From Mycolicibacterium peregrinum (lineage in GTDB: Bacteria > Actinomycetota > Actinomycetes > Mycobacteriales > Mycobacteriaceae): a stretch of 64,000 nucleotides of DNA. The stretch lies in contig NZ_LQPP01000028.1 in the NCBI RefSeq assembly GCF_002102345.1, forward strand, positions 62,001 to 126,000, in the 5' to 3' direction. A program made the translations under genes and the position numbers. Position 1 is the stretch's first letter. The number at the start of each line of letters is the position of its first letter. The notes under the pieces are model-generated. The model ran no database searches. It was given only the letters and a program-made list of their open reading frames with translations, and was not told the DNA's origin. This document shows positions 1 to 8,075 of this stretch, piece by piece.

Positions 1-2
1 AG

Positions 3-200
3 CCCCACGAAACAAGCCAGCCCGAAAAGGCCGAAGTAGCAGAACCCGAAGCGGAAACCGATTCGCGTCGCCGGCGACCAGCGAACATCGGTGCCAGTCG
101 TGTCCGTCACGGCCGTGCCTCCCCCGTCGAAAAACCCGGGTCCCACGGTATCGGCTGCCGTTCCAACGCAACCGTCGAACCGGCGCTGCCCGAGTCCTGA
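3..200 (+). CDS. C-terminal end of an upstream gene, probably the OppD-type peptide ABC ATPase (partial)
   Basis: One frame is open from the left edge to a TGA at 198-200. It encodes a hydrophilic tail, first Glu/Ala/Pro-rich and then Arg-rich. No catalytic motif is visible because only the tail is inside the window. The next gene on the same strand is an OppA-type binding protein; in M. tuberculosis oppA directly follows oppD (Rv1281c), which is the only basis for the identity. A second frame is also open across much of this stretch, so even the reading frame is uncertain. Confidence 0.35.
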   Translation, partial: PHETSQPEKAEVAEPEAETDSRRRRPANIGASRVRHGRASPVEKPGSHGIGCRSNATVEPALPES

Positions 201-236
201 CCCCATAGCGGCCCGCGTACCTCTAGCATCGGCGGC

Positions 237-1919
237 ATGAACGGATTCAATATCCGACGATTGGCTATCGCCACCGTTGTTGCCGGCCTCGCACTCACCG
301 GATGTTCCGGCGGTGATCGGGAGACCCCGTCCGCCGGCGGAAACGCCGAGGTCGGCACCACCAACGACATCAATCCGCAGGATGTCGCGAACCTGCGTCA
401 GGGCGGCAATCTGCGCTTGGCCCTGACCGAGTTCCCCTCGAACTTCAACCCGCTGCACCTCGACGGCAACACCGGCGACGTGGGCGCGCTCACCAGGCCG
501 ACCATGCCCCGCACGTTCGTGATCGCAGCCGACGGATCGGCGACGGTCAACACGGACTACTTCACCAATGTCGAACTGACGGGCACCAACCCCCAGGTGG
601 TCACCTACACGATCAATCCCAAGGCGGTGTGGACCGACGGCACGCCGATCACCTGGGAGGACATCAAGTCCCAGACCGAGGCCAACAGCGGCAAGGACCG
701 CGCGTTCGTCATCGCCGCGCCCAACGGCTTCGAGCGGGTGGCCTCGGTGACCCGCGGCGTCGATGACCGACAGGCCGTGATGACCTTCGCCAAGCCCTAC
801 GCGGACTGGAAGGGCATGTTCGCCGGTAACGGCCGGCTGCTGCCCAAGAGCATGACCTCCACCCCCGAGGCCTTCAACAAGGGCCAACTCACTGCGCCCG
901 GGCCGTCGGCGGGCCCGTTCATGGTGACCAACATCGACCGGGGCGCTCAGCGGATCACGTTGAGCCGCAACCCGAAATGGTGGGGTGCCCCGCCGCTGCT
1001 GGACACCATCACCTACCTGGTGCTCGATGATGCCGCCCGCATACCGGCGCTGCAGAACAACACCATCGATGCGACCGGCACCGCGTCGCTGGACGAACTG
1101 ACCATCGCCCGTAAGACCGCGGGGATCAGCATCCGACGGGCACCGTCGGCCAGCTGGTACCACCTGACCTTCAACGGGGCACCCGGCTCGATCCTGGCCG
1201 ACCCGGCGCTGCGCAGCGCGGTCGCCAAGGGCATCGATCGTCAGGCGCTCGCCAACATCACCCAGCGGGGGCTCACCGACAACCCGGTCCCGCTGAACAA
1301 CCACATCTTCGTCGCGGGTCAGCAGGGTTACCAGGACAACGCCGCTTCGGTGGCGTTCGACCCCGAGAAAGCCAAGGCCGAACTCGACGCGCTGGGCTGG
1401 AAAGTGCCTGAGGGACGGCAGTTCCGGGAGAAGGACGGTAAGGAACTCGTCATCCGCAACGTGTTCTACGACGCCGGCAGCACCCGGCAGGTGGCCCAGA
1501 TCGCGCAGAACATGCTCGGCCAGATCGGGGTGAACCTGAAGCTCGACACCAAGCCGGGTACCGGGTTCTTCACCAACTACATCATCAAGGGCGACTTCGA
1601 CATTGCCCAGTTCGCCTTCCTCGGAGACGCTTTCCCGCTGAGCTCGCTGACCCAGATCTATGCGCAGGACGGGGCCAGTAACTTCGGCAAGATCGGCAGC
1701 CCGGAGATCGACGCCAAGATCGAGCAGACGCTGGAAGAGCTGGATCCGGCCAAGGCACTGACCCTGGCCAACGAGCTGGACAAGATGCTGTTCGACGAGG
1801 TGTTCAGCCTCCCGCTGTTCCAGTCACCCGGAAACGTCGCGGTGCGCAGCAACCTGGCCAATTTCGGGGCCCCCGGCCTGGCCGACACCGACTACACGAA
1901 GGTCGGCTTCCTCAAGTAG
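237..1919 (+). CDS. oppA: Peptide-type ABC transporter substrate-binding lipoprotein (OppA family)
   Basis: A 560-residue extracytoplasmic solute-binding protein of SBP family 5. It has a short basic N-terminus, a hydrophobic stretch and a lipobox (LTGC) with the lipidated Cys at residue 23. A low-complexity linker and then the family-5 fold follow, including the typical segment TYTINPKAVWTDGTPITWED. It should hang from the outer face of the membrane and deliver oligopeptides to the OppBCD permease, whose ATPase probably ends just upstream. Length agrees with Rv1280c (about 590 aa). A -10 box TAGCAT at 224-229 lies 7 nt before the ATG and no ribosome-binding site is visible, so this gene may have its own leaderless promoter. 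The ligand cannot be read from sequence. Confidence 0.85.
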   Translation: MNGFNIRRLAIATVVAGLALTGCSGGDRETPSAGGNAEVGTTNDINPQDVANLRQGGNLRLALTEFPSNFNPLHLDGNTGDVGALTRPTMPRTFVIAADGSATVNTDYFTNVELTGTNPQVVTYTINPKAVWTDGTPITWEDIKSQTEANSGKDRAFVIAAPNGFERVASVTRGVDDRQAVMTFAKPYADWKGMFAGNGRLLPKSMTSTPEAFNKGQLTAPGPSAGPFMVTNIDRGAQRITLSRNPKWWGAPPLLDTITYLVLDDAARIPALQNNTIDATGTASLDELTIARKTAGISIRRAPSASWYHLTFNGAPGSILADPALRSAVAKGIDRQALANITQRGLTDNPVPLNNHIFVAGQQGYQDNAASVAFDPEKAKAELDALGWKVPEGRQFREKDGKELVIRNVFYDAGSTRQVAQIAQNMLGQIGVNLKLDTKPGTGFFTNYIIKGDFDIAQFAFLGDAFPLSSLTQIYAQDGASNFGKIGSPEIDAKIEQTLEELDPAKALTLANELDKMLFDEVFSLPLFQSPGNVAVRSNLANFGAPGLADTDYTKVGFLK

Positions 1920-1927
1920 CGCCGCCC

Positions 1928-2437
1928 GTGCACGTCGAACTGATCGGCGACACCACCGTGCGCATGGCTCCGGGTATGTACAGCTGGTGTGCTCTGCTGA
2001 CGTTCGCGATCCCGGTGGCGGTGTCGGGCACCGACCTGATCGACAGTGTCCTGACCCATCCCCGCTACCACCACGACTGCGCTTCCCCGTGGACTGGGAA
2101 ACCCGACTCCGTGCATGGTCCCTACCGGCTGGACTCCCTCAATGCTGATGGCTTCCAGCGATGTTCACACGCCGACGCGGTGGCAACCCTGTGGTCGTGG
2201 CCTGCGACCAACCTGAACCCGTGGGTCAGCGCCGAGTTTCTGCTGTCGCGCGAACTGGTGATGGCGTGGACGGCGCCGATCCTGAGTACCGCGGACGAGA
2301 TCTACCGGTTGAGCGTGCCGCGGGAGGGCAACGAGCATTCCTACGGATGGGTTGTCGGCCTCAGCGGGTTCCACGAGTTCATTGCCGTATGCCGCCCGCG
2401 TGGCTCGGCCACCGTCATCATTGCCACGGACGATTGA
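1928..2437 (+). CDS. Hypothetical protein, 169 aa
   Basis: I do not recognise the family. The gene starts with GTG 8 nt after the oppA stop, so it is probably co-transcribed and translationally linked. The product has a hydrophobic patch near residues 18-35, several cysteines, and a Trp-rich middle (WSWPATNLNPW). No signal peptide or catalytic motif is convincing. The last 20 nt overlap the 3' end of the convergent hydrolase gene. Other frames are open here too, but this one has the better third-position GC bias and the start spacing fits. Confidence 0.55.
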   Translation: MHVELIGDTTVRMAPGMYSWCALLTFAIPVAVSGTDLIDSVLTHPRYHHDCASPWTGKPDSVHGPYRLDSLNADGFQRCSHADAVATLWSWPATNLNPWVSAEFLLSRELVMAWTAPILSTADEIYRLSVPREGNEHSYGWVVGLSGFHEFIAVCRPRGSATVIIATDD

Positions 2438-3662
2438 CGGCCGGCACCGCCGATTCCACAGCCGTGGCCGCCGCGATCGCCGAAACCGCGACCCGGATGA
2501 CCGGACGTGCGGGCAGGGCATCCAGTTCGTCGGCGGTGGCCGAAAGTTGTTCGGCCACACCGTCTCGCACGGCACGGATCACTGCGAACGCCGCCCGCTC
2601 CCTGGTATCTATCACGCTGTGCACCACCGTCGGCATGGACACCAGCACGGCCCCGGGCACCAACTCCGCGATGTGCTCCGCAACGGCCGGCGGCGTGGTC
2701 AGGTCCCGGCCACCGGACAGCACGACGGTGGGCCAGTGAAAGTCCGGTAACTCGGCCGGCAGATCGAAGGGCTCGACCTCGAAGGGTTCGAAGAACTTCG
2801 CGCTGCCGATCATGTCGGCCATCTCCAGCGCCGGGTCCAGCGGGAGGCCATCGGGCACACCGGCGTAGTTCAGTTCGCGGAAGGCGATCCGCCCGACGAG
2901 GTCTACCTCGTTGCGGTACGGCGCTTTTCGCGTCGAGAGTCGACTCAGCCGGGCAAGCCCCGACCAGACCACCGTGCGGCCCCGCAGCAGCAGGTCGAGT
3001 TGGCGGTCCAACAGGGCGGCACCACCGAACCCATACAGCAGGCCTGCCAGTTCTCCTCCCCTGGTGGCCAATGCCCCGCCGGCCACCAGGCGCCGGACCT
3101 TGGGCGCCAGGTCCGTTGTGTCCGGGTCCGTACCCTCCCACAGGAGACCGCGGACGGCACTGCGCACGACTTCGATATCGGCGGTGGACAGCAGCGGCGA
3201 GTCCAGCACCATGGCCGCGACGCGGTCCGGGTGCCGTACACCGAAACCGGCGGCGATGTAACTCCCGTACGAGGTGCCGTAGAGCACCGCCTCGTGCACG
3301 CCCGCGTCGTCGAGGACCGCGGCGACGTCGTCGACCACCTGCTCGACGGTGATGGCGGCCGGCGGCAGATCTGTACCCGCGTCGGTATGCCGCGACATCC
3401 CGACACCGCGGTGCTCGATCATGATCACGTCGAATCCGGCCGCAGCCGCCCGCCTGCGCAACGCGCGGTAGGGCTGGATCGATGCCACGCCGGGACCGCC
3501 AGGGATGATCACCACCGGATGCGCAGATTTACGCCCGGACCGCACGTAGAACAGGTCGAACCGCTCGTCAGAACCAGGGCTGACCGGGCGCCGCACCGCG
3601 CGCACCCCCGGTAGCGCAGCCAGCTTGTCGTGCACCCGCCTGCGCTTGGCGTTCATGGTCAT
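2418..3662 (-). CDS. Alpha/beta hydrolase, proline iminopeptidase-like
   Basis: A 414-residue serine hydrolase. Motifs in order: GGPG at about 55-58, the oxyanion-hole motif shared with prolyl aminopeptidases; HRGVG at about 84-88; the nucleophile elbow GTSYGS with Ser131; then a C-terminal part with a candidate acid (SGGRDLTTPP) and a candidate His (VVHSVID). It should hydrolyse small esters or N-terminal peptide bonds, but the substrate is unknown. No signal peptide is seen, so it is probably cytoplasmic. A second in-frame ATG lies two codons inside at 3656. It stands alone, converging with the oppA-side hypothetical gene and following the Cox-like operon by 25 nt on the same strand. Confidence 0.8.
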   Translation of the reverse strand: MTMNAKRRRVHDKLAALPGVRAVRRPVSPGSDERFDLFYVRSGRKSAHPVVIIPGGPGVASIQPYRALRRRAAAAGFDVIMIEHRGVGMSRHTDAGTDLPPAAITVEQVVDDVAAVLDDAGVHEAVLYGTSYGSYIAAGFGVRHPDRVAAMVLDSPLLSTADIEVVRSAVRGLLWEGTDPDTTDLAPKVRRLVAGGALATRGGELAGLLYGFGGAALLDRQLDLLLRGRTVVWSGLARLSRLSTRKAPYRNEVDLVGRIAFRELNYAGVPDGLPLDPALEMADMIGSAKFFEPFEVEPFDLPAELPDFHWPTVVLSGGRDLTTPPAVAEHIAELVPGAVLVSMPTVVHSVIDTRERAAFAVIRAVRDGVAEQLSATADELDALPARPVIRVAVSAIAAATAVESAVPAVNRPWQ

Positions 3663-3687
3663 TGCGTTCCATTGTGCCGCGCGATGC

Positions 3688-3954
3688 TCAGATCAGATAG
3701 ATGGTGAAAATCGCCCCGAACAGCACCACCAACCAGCCGTCCGTGGCGAGTTTGAGCCACCTCGGCGCGGTCCGGACCTCCATGAACTGCCGGATGATCA
3801 AACGGGACTTGATCAGCGTCAACGCAAGCACCAGCGCGGTGATCGGCACGCTGGCCCGCAACGCGTCCGAATACTGCGCCGGTGCCAACCACCAGGAACC
3901 GACGGTGATGGCGACCAGCACCAGCCACGTCTGAGTCACAGCCTTGTCGGTCAT
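3688..3954 (-). CDS. Small membrane protein, prokaryotic cytochrome c oxidase subunit IV-like
   Basis: An 88-residue protein with three predicted membrane segments, matching the size and layout of the prokaryotic COX4/CyoD/NorF-type small subunits. The start is an ATG at 3954, two nucleotides before the stop of the CoxIII-like gene upstream, so translation is coupled. It is the last gene of a four-gene operon. Subunits of this type normally help assemble or stabilise a haem-copper oxidase or nitric-oxide reductase, yet no subunit I or II is encoded nearby. Function here is inferred from neighbour and topology. Confidence 0.65.
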   Translation of the reverse strand: MTDKAVTQTWLVLVAITVGSWWLAPAQYSDALRASVPITALVLALTLIKSRLIIRQFMEVRTAPRWLKLATDGWLVVLFGAIFTIYLI

Positions 3955-3956
3955 CG

Positions 3957-4550
3957 TCACCTCACCACGTACAGCAGGCCGAAGATGATCACCCAGAGCA
4001 GGTCGACCATGTGCCAGTAGACCGCGCTCGCCTCCACGACCGATGCGCGGCGTCGGGACGGATTGCGCAATTCCCGCACGATCACGCCCAACACGATGAG
4101 CCCGATCAGGACGTGGATCAGGTGCACACCCGTCAGCACGTAGTAGAACGAGTAGAACATCTCGGAGTTGGTGTGCCCGTTCCGGATCTTGACGACCCAT
4201 TCATAACCCTTGCAGGCCATGAACATCAGACCGCCGACGCCTCCGGCGTAGGTGAGCCGGATCGCCGCTTCGTGCCGCCCGGCGCGGGCGGCGAGCACCG
4301 CACGGGCCACCAACCAGGAACTGGTCAGCAGGATCACGGTGTTGAGCACACCGATGGTGATGTCGAGATGCTGTTGGGCCCGCAGGAATTCGTCCGGATA
4401 CATGGTGCGGTAGATCATGAAGACGATGAAGTAGCCACCGAAGATGACCAGGTCACCGAGCACCATCACCCACATGTGCCCGTCGCCGGGCAGGTGCTCC
4501 GACGAGGCCAGTGGTCGCGAATCAGTCTGCGTCACTGCATGTTTCCTCAC
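3957..4550 (-). CDS. CoxIII/NorE-like membrane protein
   Basis: A 197-residue polytopic protein of the cytochrome c oxidase subunit III family, five predicted helices, with the family-like segments GDLVIFGGYF and, near the C-terminus, VYWHMVDLLWVIIFGLLY. It is short for a true CoxIII and closer to NorE-type accessory proteins. It overlaps the upstream unknown membrane gene by 29 nt (an alternative GTG at 4535 gives 14 nt) and is followed by the subunit IV-like gene after two nucleotides. Without subunit I or II in the window it may serve an oxidase encoded elsewhere or a different complex formed with its two unknown partners. Confidence 0.75.
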   Translation of the reverse strand: MRKHAVTQTDSRPLASSEHLPGDGHMWVMVLGDLVIFGGYFIVFMIYRTMYPDEFLRAQQHLDITIGVLNTVILLTSSWLVARAVLAARAGRHEAAIRLTYAGGVGGLMFMACKGYEWVVKIRNGHTNSEMFYSFYYVLTGVHLIHVLIGLIVLGVIVRELRNPSRRRASVVEASAVYWHMVDLLWVIIFGLLYVVR

Positions 4551-5241
4551 GCTTGAGGGCCTGCCGGAGCAGCACGATCAGGGCAGACAGCCAGACGGAG
4601 AAGACCACCACCGCCCACCAGAAGGCGATTGACCCGTTCCAGGCGAACGGTCCTGACGCGAACACGAACATCTGGGTGGCGATCACCTCGGTGATGATCT
4701 GCCAGATGGTCACATAGGCGAACCACGCCGGGAAGATCTGGTTCTTGTCGTAGAGGATGGCGATCGCGAACACCAGGTAGGCCGCCGTGAAACAGCCCAA
4801 TGAACCGTTGTAGGAAAGCATTCCGAGGTCATAGAGCAGACTGATCAATTCCGGGTCACGGTCCGGCCGAAACGCCGCGGTGAGAAAGCACACCGATACC
4901 AACAGGAACCCGGGCAGCGCCCCGACGCCCATGCCGCCGAGGAAGCCGTAGGCGAACACCGACCCCACCGACATGCGCTTGATCTGGTAGGCAACCAATC
5001 CGTTGGTCATCGCCGCTCCGCCGAGCAGGATCAACAGCAGACAGAAGCCGATCTTGATGGTCAGACCGTGCTCGACGAAGAACGCCACCTTGTCGGCAGC
5101 GGTGACATCGGGGCGCGGTGGCGGCGTCACTCGGGTCAGGATGCAGATGATGACACCGAAGGCGCCGTACCAGAGCGGGAAGAACCAGGTCATCAACCGC
5201 ACGTCGGGCTTGCCCGGCGGCGCGTCGGTCAGCAGCGTCAC
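4522..5241 (-). CDS. Unknown polytopic membrane protein A of the Cox-like operon
   Basis: A 239-residue protein with about seven predicted membrane helices. I do not recognise a named family. It is clearly related to the upstream neighbour: both share an AFRPDR(D/N)PELI motif at the end of a central helix, a Gly-rich helix before it, and a similar C-terminal half with a conserved GPxAWxGxxAFW pattern. The GTG start at 5241 forms a GTGA overlap with the neighbour's stop; longer starts would intrude into that gene. The two look like tandem duplicates that may form a heterodimer together with the CoxIII/IV-like subunits. Confidence 0.7.
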   Translation of the reverse strand: MTLLTDAPPGKPDVRLMTWFFPLWYGAFGVIICILTRVTPPPRPDVTAADKVAFFVEHGLTIKIGFCLLLILLGGAAMTNGLVAYQIKRMSVGSVFAYGFLGGMGVGALPGFLLVSVCFLTAAFRPDRDPELISLLYDLGMLSYNGSLGCFTAAYLVFAIAILYDKNQIFPAWFAYVTIWQIITEVIATQMFVFASGPFAWNGSIAFWWAVVVFSVWLSALIVLLRQALKREETCSDAD

Positions 5242-5996
5242 CGGCCCGCCACCCGCGCGATGACACCGTCTTGAACGGCCTGGCTGAGTACCGCACGGCG
5301 CAGCACGAAGAACATCACGATGACAAAGACCGCAAACGTACCGTTGCGCACCCAGAAGGCCAGCACGCCGTCCCACGCCAGCGGCCCGGTGTGGAAAACC
5401 GCAGCACCCGCAGCCGGGATCATCGCCACCGCGGTGGCCAGCGAGTAGTGCCCGACCCAGCGCGGGAACACCGGTTCGGGCCCGTTGTCGAAATAGACCG
5501 CCACCGCCAGCAAGACGAACTGCGACACCACCATGCCCACCGGAGCGACCATCACGATCCAGGCCAGGTCGTTGAGCAGCATGATCAGTTCAGGATTGCG
5601 GTCCGGGCGAAACGCGGCCACCAGGAAGAACACGTTGGACAGCGCGAAGATCGTGGCACCGCTGACCGCGGCAGTCAGGTAGCAGTACGCGAACACATGG
5701 CTCTGGGTCTTCATCCGCTTCATCTGGACGACGATCACCATGAAGAACGGCAGGATCAGGATCCCGCACAGGTTGAACGTCACCTGGCTGAACCGGATCC
5801 ACGCAGTGTGGTCGGCATAGAAACCGGCCACCTGCTGCGCGTTCCAGGTGGGCGACATGGGTGGCCAGAAGCCGGGGAATGCCAGCGCGGCCACCAGCAG
5901 GACCGCACCGACCGCCGGCCCGGTCCACAGGCTCACCCACTGGGCCTTGATGTTCCCGGCTTTCGGCAGGTCTTGAACCTGCTCCAGGATCTGCAC
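5238..5996 (-). CDS. Unknown polytopic membrane protein B of the Cox-like operon
   Basis: A 252-residue protein with about seven membrane helices, paralogous to the next gene (shared AFRPDRxPELI motif around residue 130). The start is decided by the ribosome-binding site: GGAGG at 6002-6006 on the minus strand lies five nucleotides before a GTG at 5996; the upstream in-frame TTG at 6008 overlaps that site and is less likely. It is the first gene of the four-gene operon and faces the TetR gene across palindromic operators, so TetR control is likely. Biochemical function unknown. Confidence 0.7.
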   Translation of the reverse strand: MQILEQVQDLPKAGNIKAQWVSLWTGPAVGAVLLVAALAFPGFWPPMSPTWNAQQVAGFYADHTAWIRFSQVTFNLCGILILPFFMVIVVQMKRMKTQSHVFAYCYLTAAVSGATIFALSNVFFLVAAFRPDRNPELIMLLNDLAWIVMVAPVGMVVSQFVLLAVAVYFDNGPEPVFPRWVGHYSLATAVAMIPAAGAAVFHTGPLAWDGVLAFWVRNGTFAVFVIVMFFVLRRAVLSQAVQDGVIARVAGR

Positions 5997-6011
5997 GCCG
6001 ACCTCCAAATA

Positions 6012-6025
6012 CTGACTTCAGTCAG
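6012..6025. promoter_or_regulatory. Operator candidate 1 for the TetR regulator
   Basis: A perfect palindrome CTGACT-TC-AGTCAG, 6 nt upstream of the GGAGG of the membrane operon. The same half-site (TGACT/AGTCA) recurs at 6079-6104 near the tetR start, which is the layout expected for a local TetR-type repressor controlling both divergent units. Confidence 0.7.
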
Positions 6026-6078
6026 ACCAACTCTTACTCGAAACCGTAGCGGCTCCATGGTTCAAAGGAAAGACCAGA

Positions 6079-6104
6079 ACTGAGTACAGTCAGTTATTAC
6101 TGAC
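6079..6104. promoter_or_regulatory. Operator candidate 2, overlapping dyads before tetR
   Basis: Two overlapping inverted repeats. ACTGAGT-AC-AGTCAGT (6079-6094) has one mismatched pair, and GTCAGT-TATT-ACTGAC (6089-6104) is perfect. They end 2 nt before a -10 box TAGCAT (6106-6111), which is itself 6 nt before the GTG of tetR. A repressor bound here would cover the tetR promoter spacer, suggesting autoregulation and leaderless transcription of tetR. Confidence 0.65.
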
Positions 6105-6117
6105 GTAGCATGAGGCC

Positions 6118-6729
6118 GTGCTCCACGCCACCCCCCGCAGCCGCAAGGGTCAGCAGACCCGCGAACGGTTACTCGGGGCCGCGATCGCCGAGTTCAAGCG
6201 CGGGGGCATGGCCGCCGCCGACACCGCGGCGATCGCGTCCGCCGCGGGCGTCGCCCACGGCACCTTCTTCTTCCACTTCCCCACCAAGGAACACGTCCTG
6301 GTGGAGCTGGAGCAGCGCGAGGAGGCCCGGATGGCCGCCGAGCTCATCCGACTCTTCGCGGCACCGCACGATGTGCGCGCCACCCTCACCGAATCCGTGC
6401 GCATACTGGAGAAGTTGGAGCGGCGACTGGGCCGTCCATTGTTCAAAGACTTTCTGGCGCTGCACTTTTCTACGACCCGCCCGCCCTCGGAGGAATGGGA
6501 ACACCATCCCGTGCTGGTGGCGTTGATCGAAGAACTCCAGCGCGCCAGGGACGCCGGCGAGATCCCGGACACGGTAGACGTGTTGCACAACGGCGCATCG
6601 TTTTTCGCCGGGCTCTACGCACTGCTGATCACCATTCCCGACACCCCCGAGGTGCGAGCCCAGGTGATCGACGAATACCTGACCACCTATCTCTACGGCA
6701 TGCGGGTGAAGGGCTTAGGTTCGGGCTGA
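6118..6729 (+). CDS. TetR-family transcriptional regulator
   Basis: A 203-residue regulator with an N-terminal helix-turn-helix (about residues 12-60, ending in the typical HGTFFFHFPTKEHVL recognition segment) and an all-helical ligand-binding C-terminal domain. It starts with GTG; a TAGCAT -10 box 6 nt upstream suggests leaderless expression. It is divergent from the Cox-like membrane operon and co-directional with the acyl-CoA-dehydrogenase-like gene 45 nt downstream, so it could control either or both. The palindromes on both sides of the intergenic region favour the divergent operon as target. Ligand unknown. Confidence 0.85.
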   Translation: MLHATPRSRKGQQTRERLLGAAIAEFKRGGMAAADTAAIASAAGVAHGTFFFHFPTKEHVLVELEQREEARMAAELIRLFAAPHDVRATLTESVRILEKLERRLGRPLFKDFLALHFSTTRPPSEEWEHHPVLVALIEELQRARDAGEIPDTVDVLHNGASFFAGLYALLITIPDTPEVRAQVIDEYLTTYLYGMRVKGLGSG

Positions 6730-6774
6730 TCCAAACACGTGCCCAGTGCTGGCCGGTCCGGATACAACGGTGCC

Positions 6775-7995
6775 ATGACCACCGTCGAGAACGTGACCCA
6801 CATCCAGCCCGGAACCCCGGAATGGGATGACCTGCTGGCCTCGATCGCCTCAGGCGCCAAGGACCGCGACCTGAACGACGAGAACCCTTTCGATCAGGTC
6901 GCGGCGCTCAAGCGGGCCGGGTTCGGCACCCTGCGCCTGCCCGAGTCTCTCGGCGGCTCAGGATTTACTGTGCCGCAGCTCTTTTCCGCGGTGATCGACG
7001 TGGCCAAGGCCGACCCCATCGTGGCCCACATCTTCCGGACGCACTTCTGGTTCACCGAGGAGCGCCTGCGCAATGCCGAGGATCCCGTGTCGGCGCACTG
7101 GCTGGGCAAGATCGCCGAGGGCAAGATCTTCGGTAACGCATTCAGCGAGAAGGGCTCATTGGCCGTGGGCAGCCTGGTGTTCAACACCCGGCTACTGGCC
7201 GACGAGGCGAATCCGGGTGCCTTCCGGCTCACCGGCGAGAAGTACTACAGCACCGGCACCCTGTTCTCGGACTACCTGACCGTGACCGCCACCACCGACC
7301 ACGACTCGGTGGCCAACGTCCTGGTTCCCGCCGACCGCGAAGGCGTGCGGCTCGTCGACGACTGGGACGGTTTCGGCCAGCGCCGCACCGGAACCGGCAC
7401 CACGACGTTCACCGATGTCACGGTCGCTGCCGACGAAATCCTCTCCGATACCCCGTATGACGCCGAACCGGTTCCGACCGTGCAGTACGCCTCGCTGCAG
7501 TTGTTCATCCACGCGGTGGTCGCCGGAATTCTGGCCAATGTCGTAGACGACGGCGTGGCGCTGCTGCGCTCCCGCGAGCGCAACTTCAGCCATGCCGTCG
7601 CCGAGCGGCCCACCGACGATCCCCTCCTGCAGCGGCAACTCGGGGTCCTGGCCAGCACGGCCTACGTCGCGCGGGCCGCTGTGCTGGACGCGGCGGCCGC
7701 GATCGGAGCGGCGACGGATTCTGCCGTCGACGGGGTGCCCGACCTGCGGCTCGCGGCGAAAGCCCAGCTCAAAGTCGCCAAAGTGAAGGTGCACCTCGAC
7801 GACGTCGCACCCGAGGCCGCCACCCGACTGCTGGAACTCGGCGGGGCCAGTGCGGCCTCCCGGCAGCGCAACCTGGACCGGCACTGGCGCAACATCCGCA
7901 CCATCACCCTGCACAACCCGGTGGCCTACAAGGCGCGGGTGATCGGTCAGAACCTGTTGCACGGCACGCCTGTTCCGTCCAACGCCTACTTCTGA
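6775..7995 (+). CDS. Acyl-CoA dehydrogenase-like flavin monooxygenase (DszC/SfnB type)
   Basis: A 406-residue protein of the acyl-CoA dehydrogenase fold. The sequence resembles the sulfur-acquisition branch (DszC, SfnB), which uses reduced FMN to oxidise organosulfur or similar compounds rather than desaturating acyl-CoAs. It has the N-terminal helical domain, a central beta-domain (FRLTGEKYYSTGTLFSDYL) and a C-terminal helical domain ending in RNIRTITLHNPVAYKARVIG. The ATG at 6775 is preferred over an in-frame start 12 codons earlier because it matches the family N-terminus. A second flavin monooxygenase-type gene follows after 80 nt that are largely filled by a long inverted repeat; together they suggest a two-enzyme desulfonation or sulfone-oxidation step. 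Substrate is inference. Confidence 0.75.
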   Translation: MTTVENVTHIQPGTPEWDDLLASIASGAKDRDLNDENPFDQVAALKRAGFGTLRLPESLGGSGFTVPQLFSAVIDVAKADPIVAHIFRTHFWFTEERLRNAEDPVSAHWLGKIAEGKIFGNAFSEKGSLAVGSLVFNTRLLADEANPGAFRLTGEKYYSTGTLFSDYLTVTATTDHDSVANVLVPADREGVRLVDDWDGFGQRRTGTGTTTFTDVTVAADEILSDTPYDAEPVPTVQYASLQLFIHAVVAGILANVVDDGVALLRSRERNFSHAVAERPTDDPLLQRQLGVLASTAYVARAAVLDAAAAIGAATDSAVDGVPDLRLAAKAQLKVAKVKVHLDDVAPEAATRLLELGGASAASRQRNLDRHWRNIRTITLHNPVAYKARVIGQNLLHGTPVPSNAYF

Positions 7996-8007
7996 TTTCC
8001 ACTTCCT

Positions 8008-8060
8008 GCGATTTGTGTGCATTCAGTAACGGTGGGCGTTACTGGATGCACCCAAATCGC
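8008..8060. repeat. Long near-perfect inverted repeat (24-nt arms, 5-nt loop)
   Basis: Left arm 8008-8031 and right arm 8037-8060 match at 22 of 24 positions when one is reverse-complemented; one of the two mismatches is a G-U in RNA. The loop is GTGGG. The inner arms read CAGTAACG and CGTTACTG. The element fills most of the gap between the two monooxygenase genes and ends 15 nt before the GTG of the second. It could be a terminator/attenuator, an operator, or one copy of a dispersed palindromic element; no U-tract follows. Confidence 0.8.
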
Positions 8061-8075
8061 GTTGAAAGGATCGAT

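Noticed and set aside
2341..3141. Second minus-strand frame inside the alpha/beta hydrolase
   Set aside because: Arg/Gly-rich shadow; the hydrolase frame has the GGPG and GTSYGS motifs.
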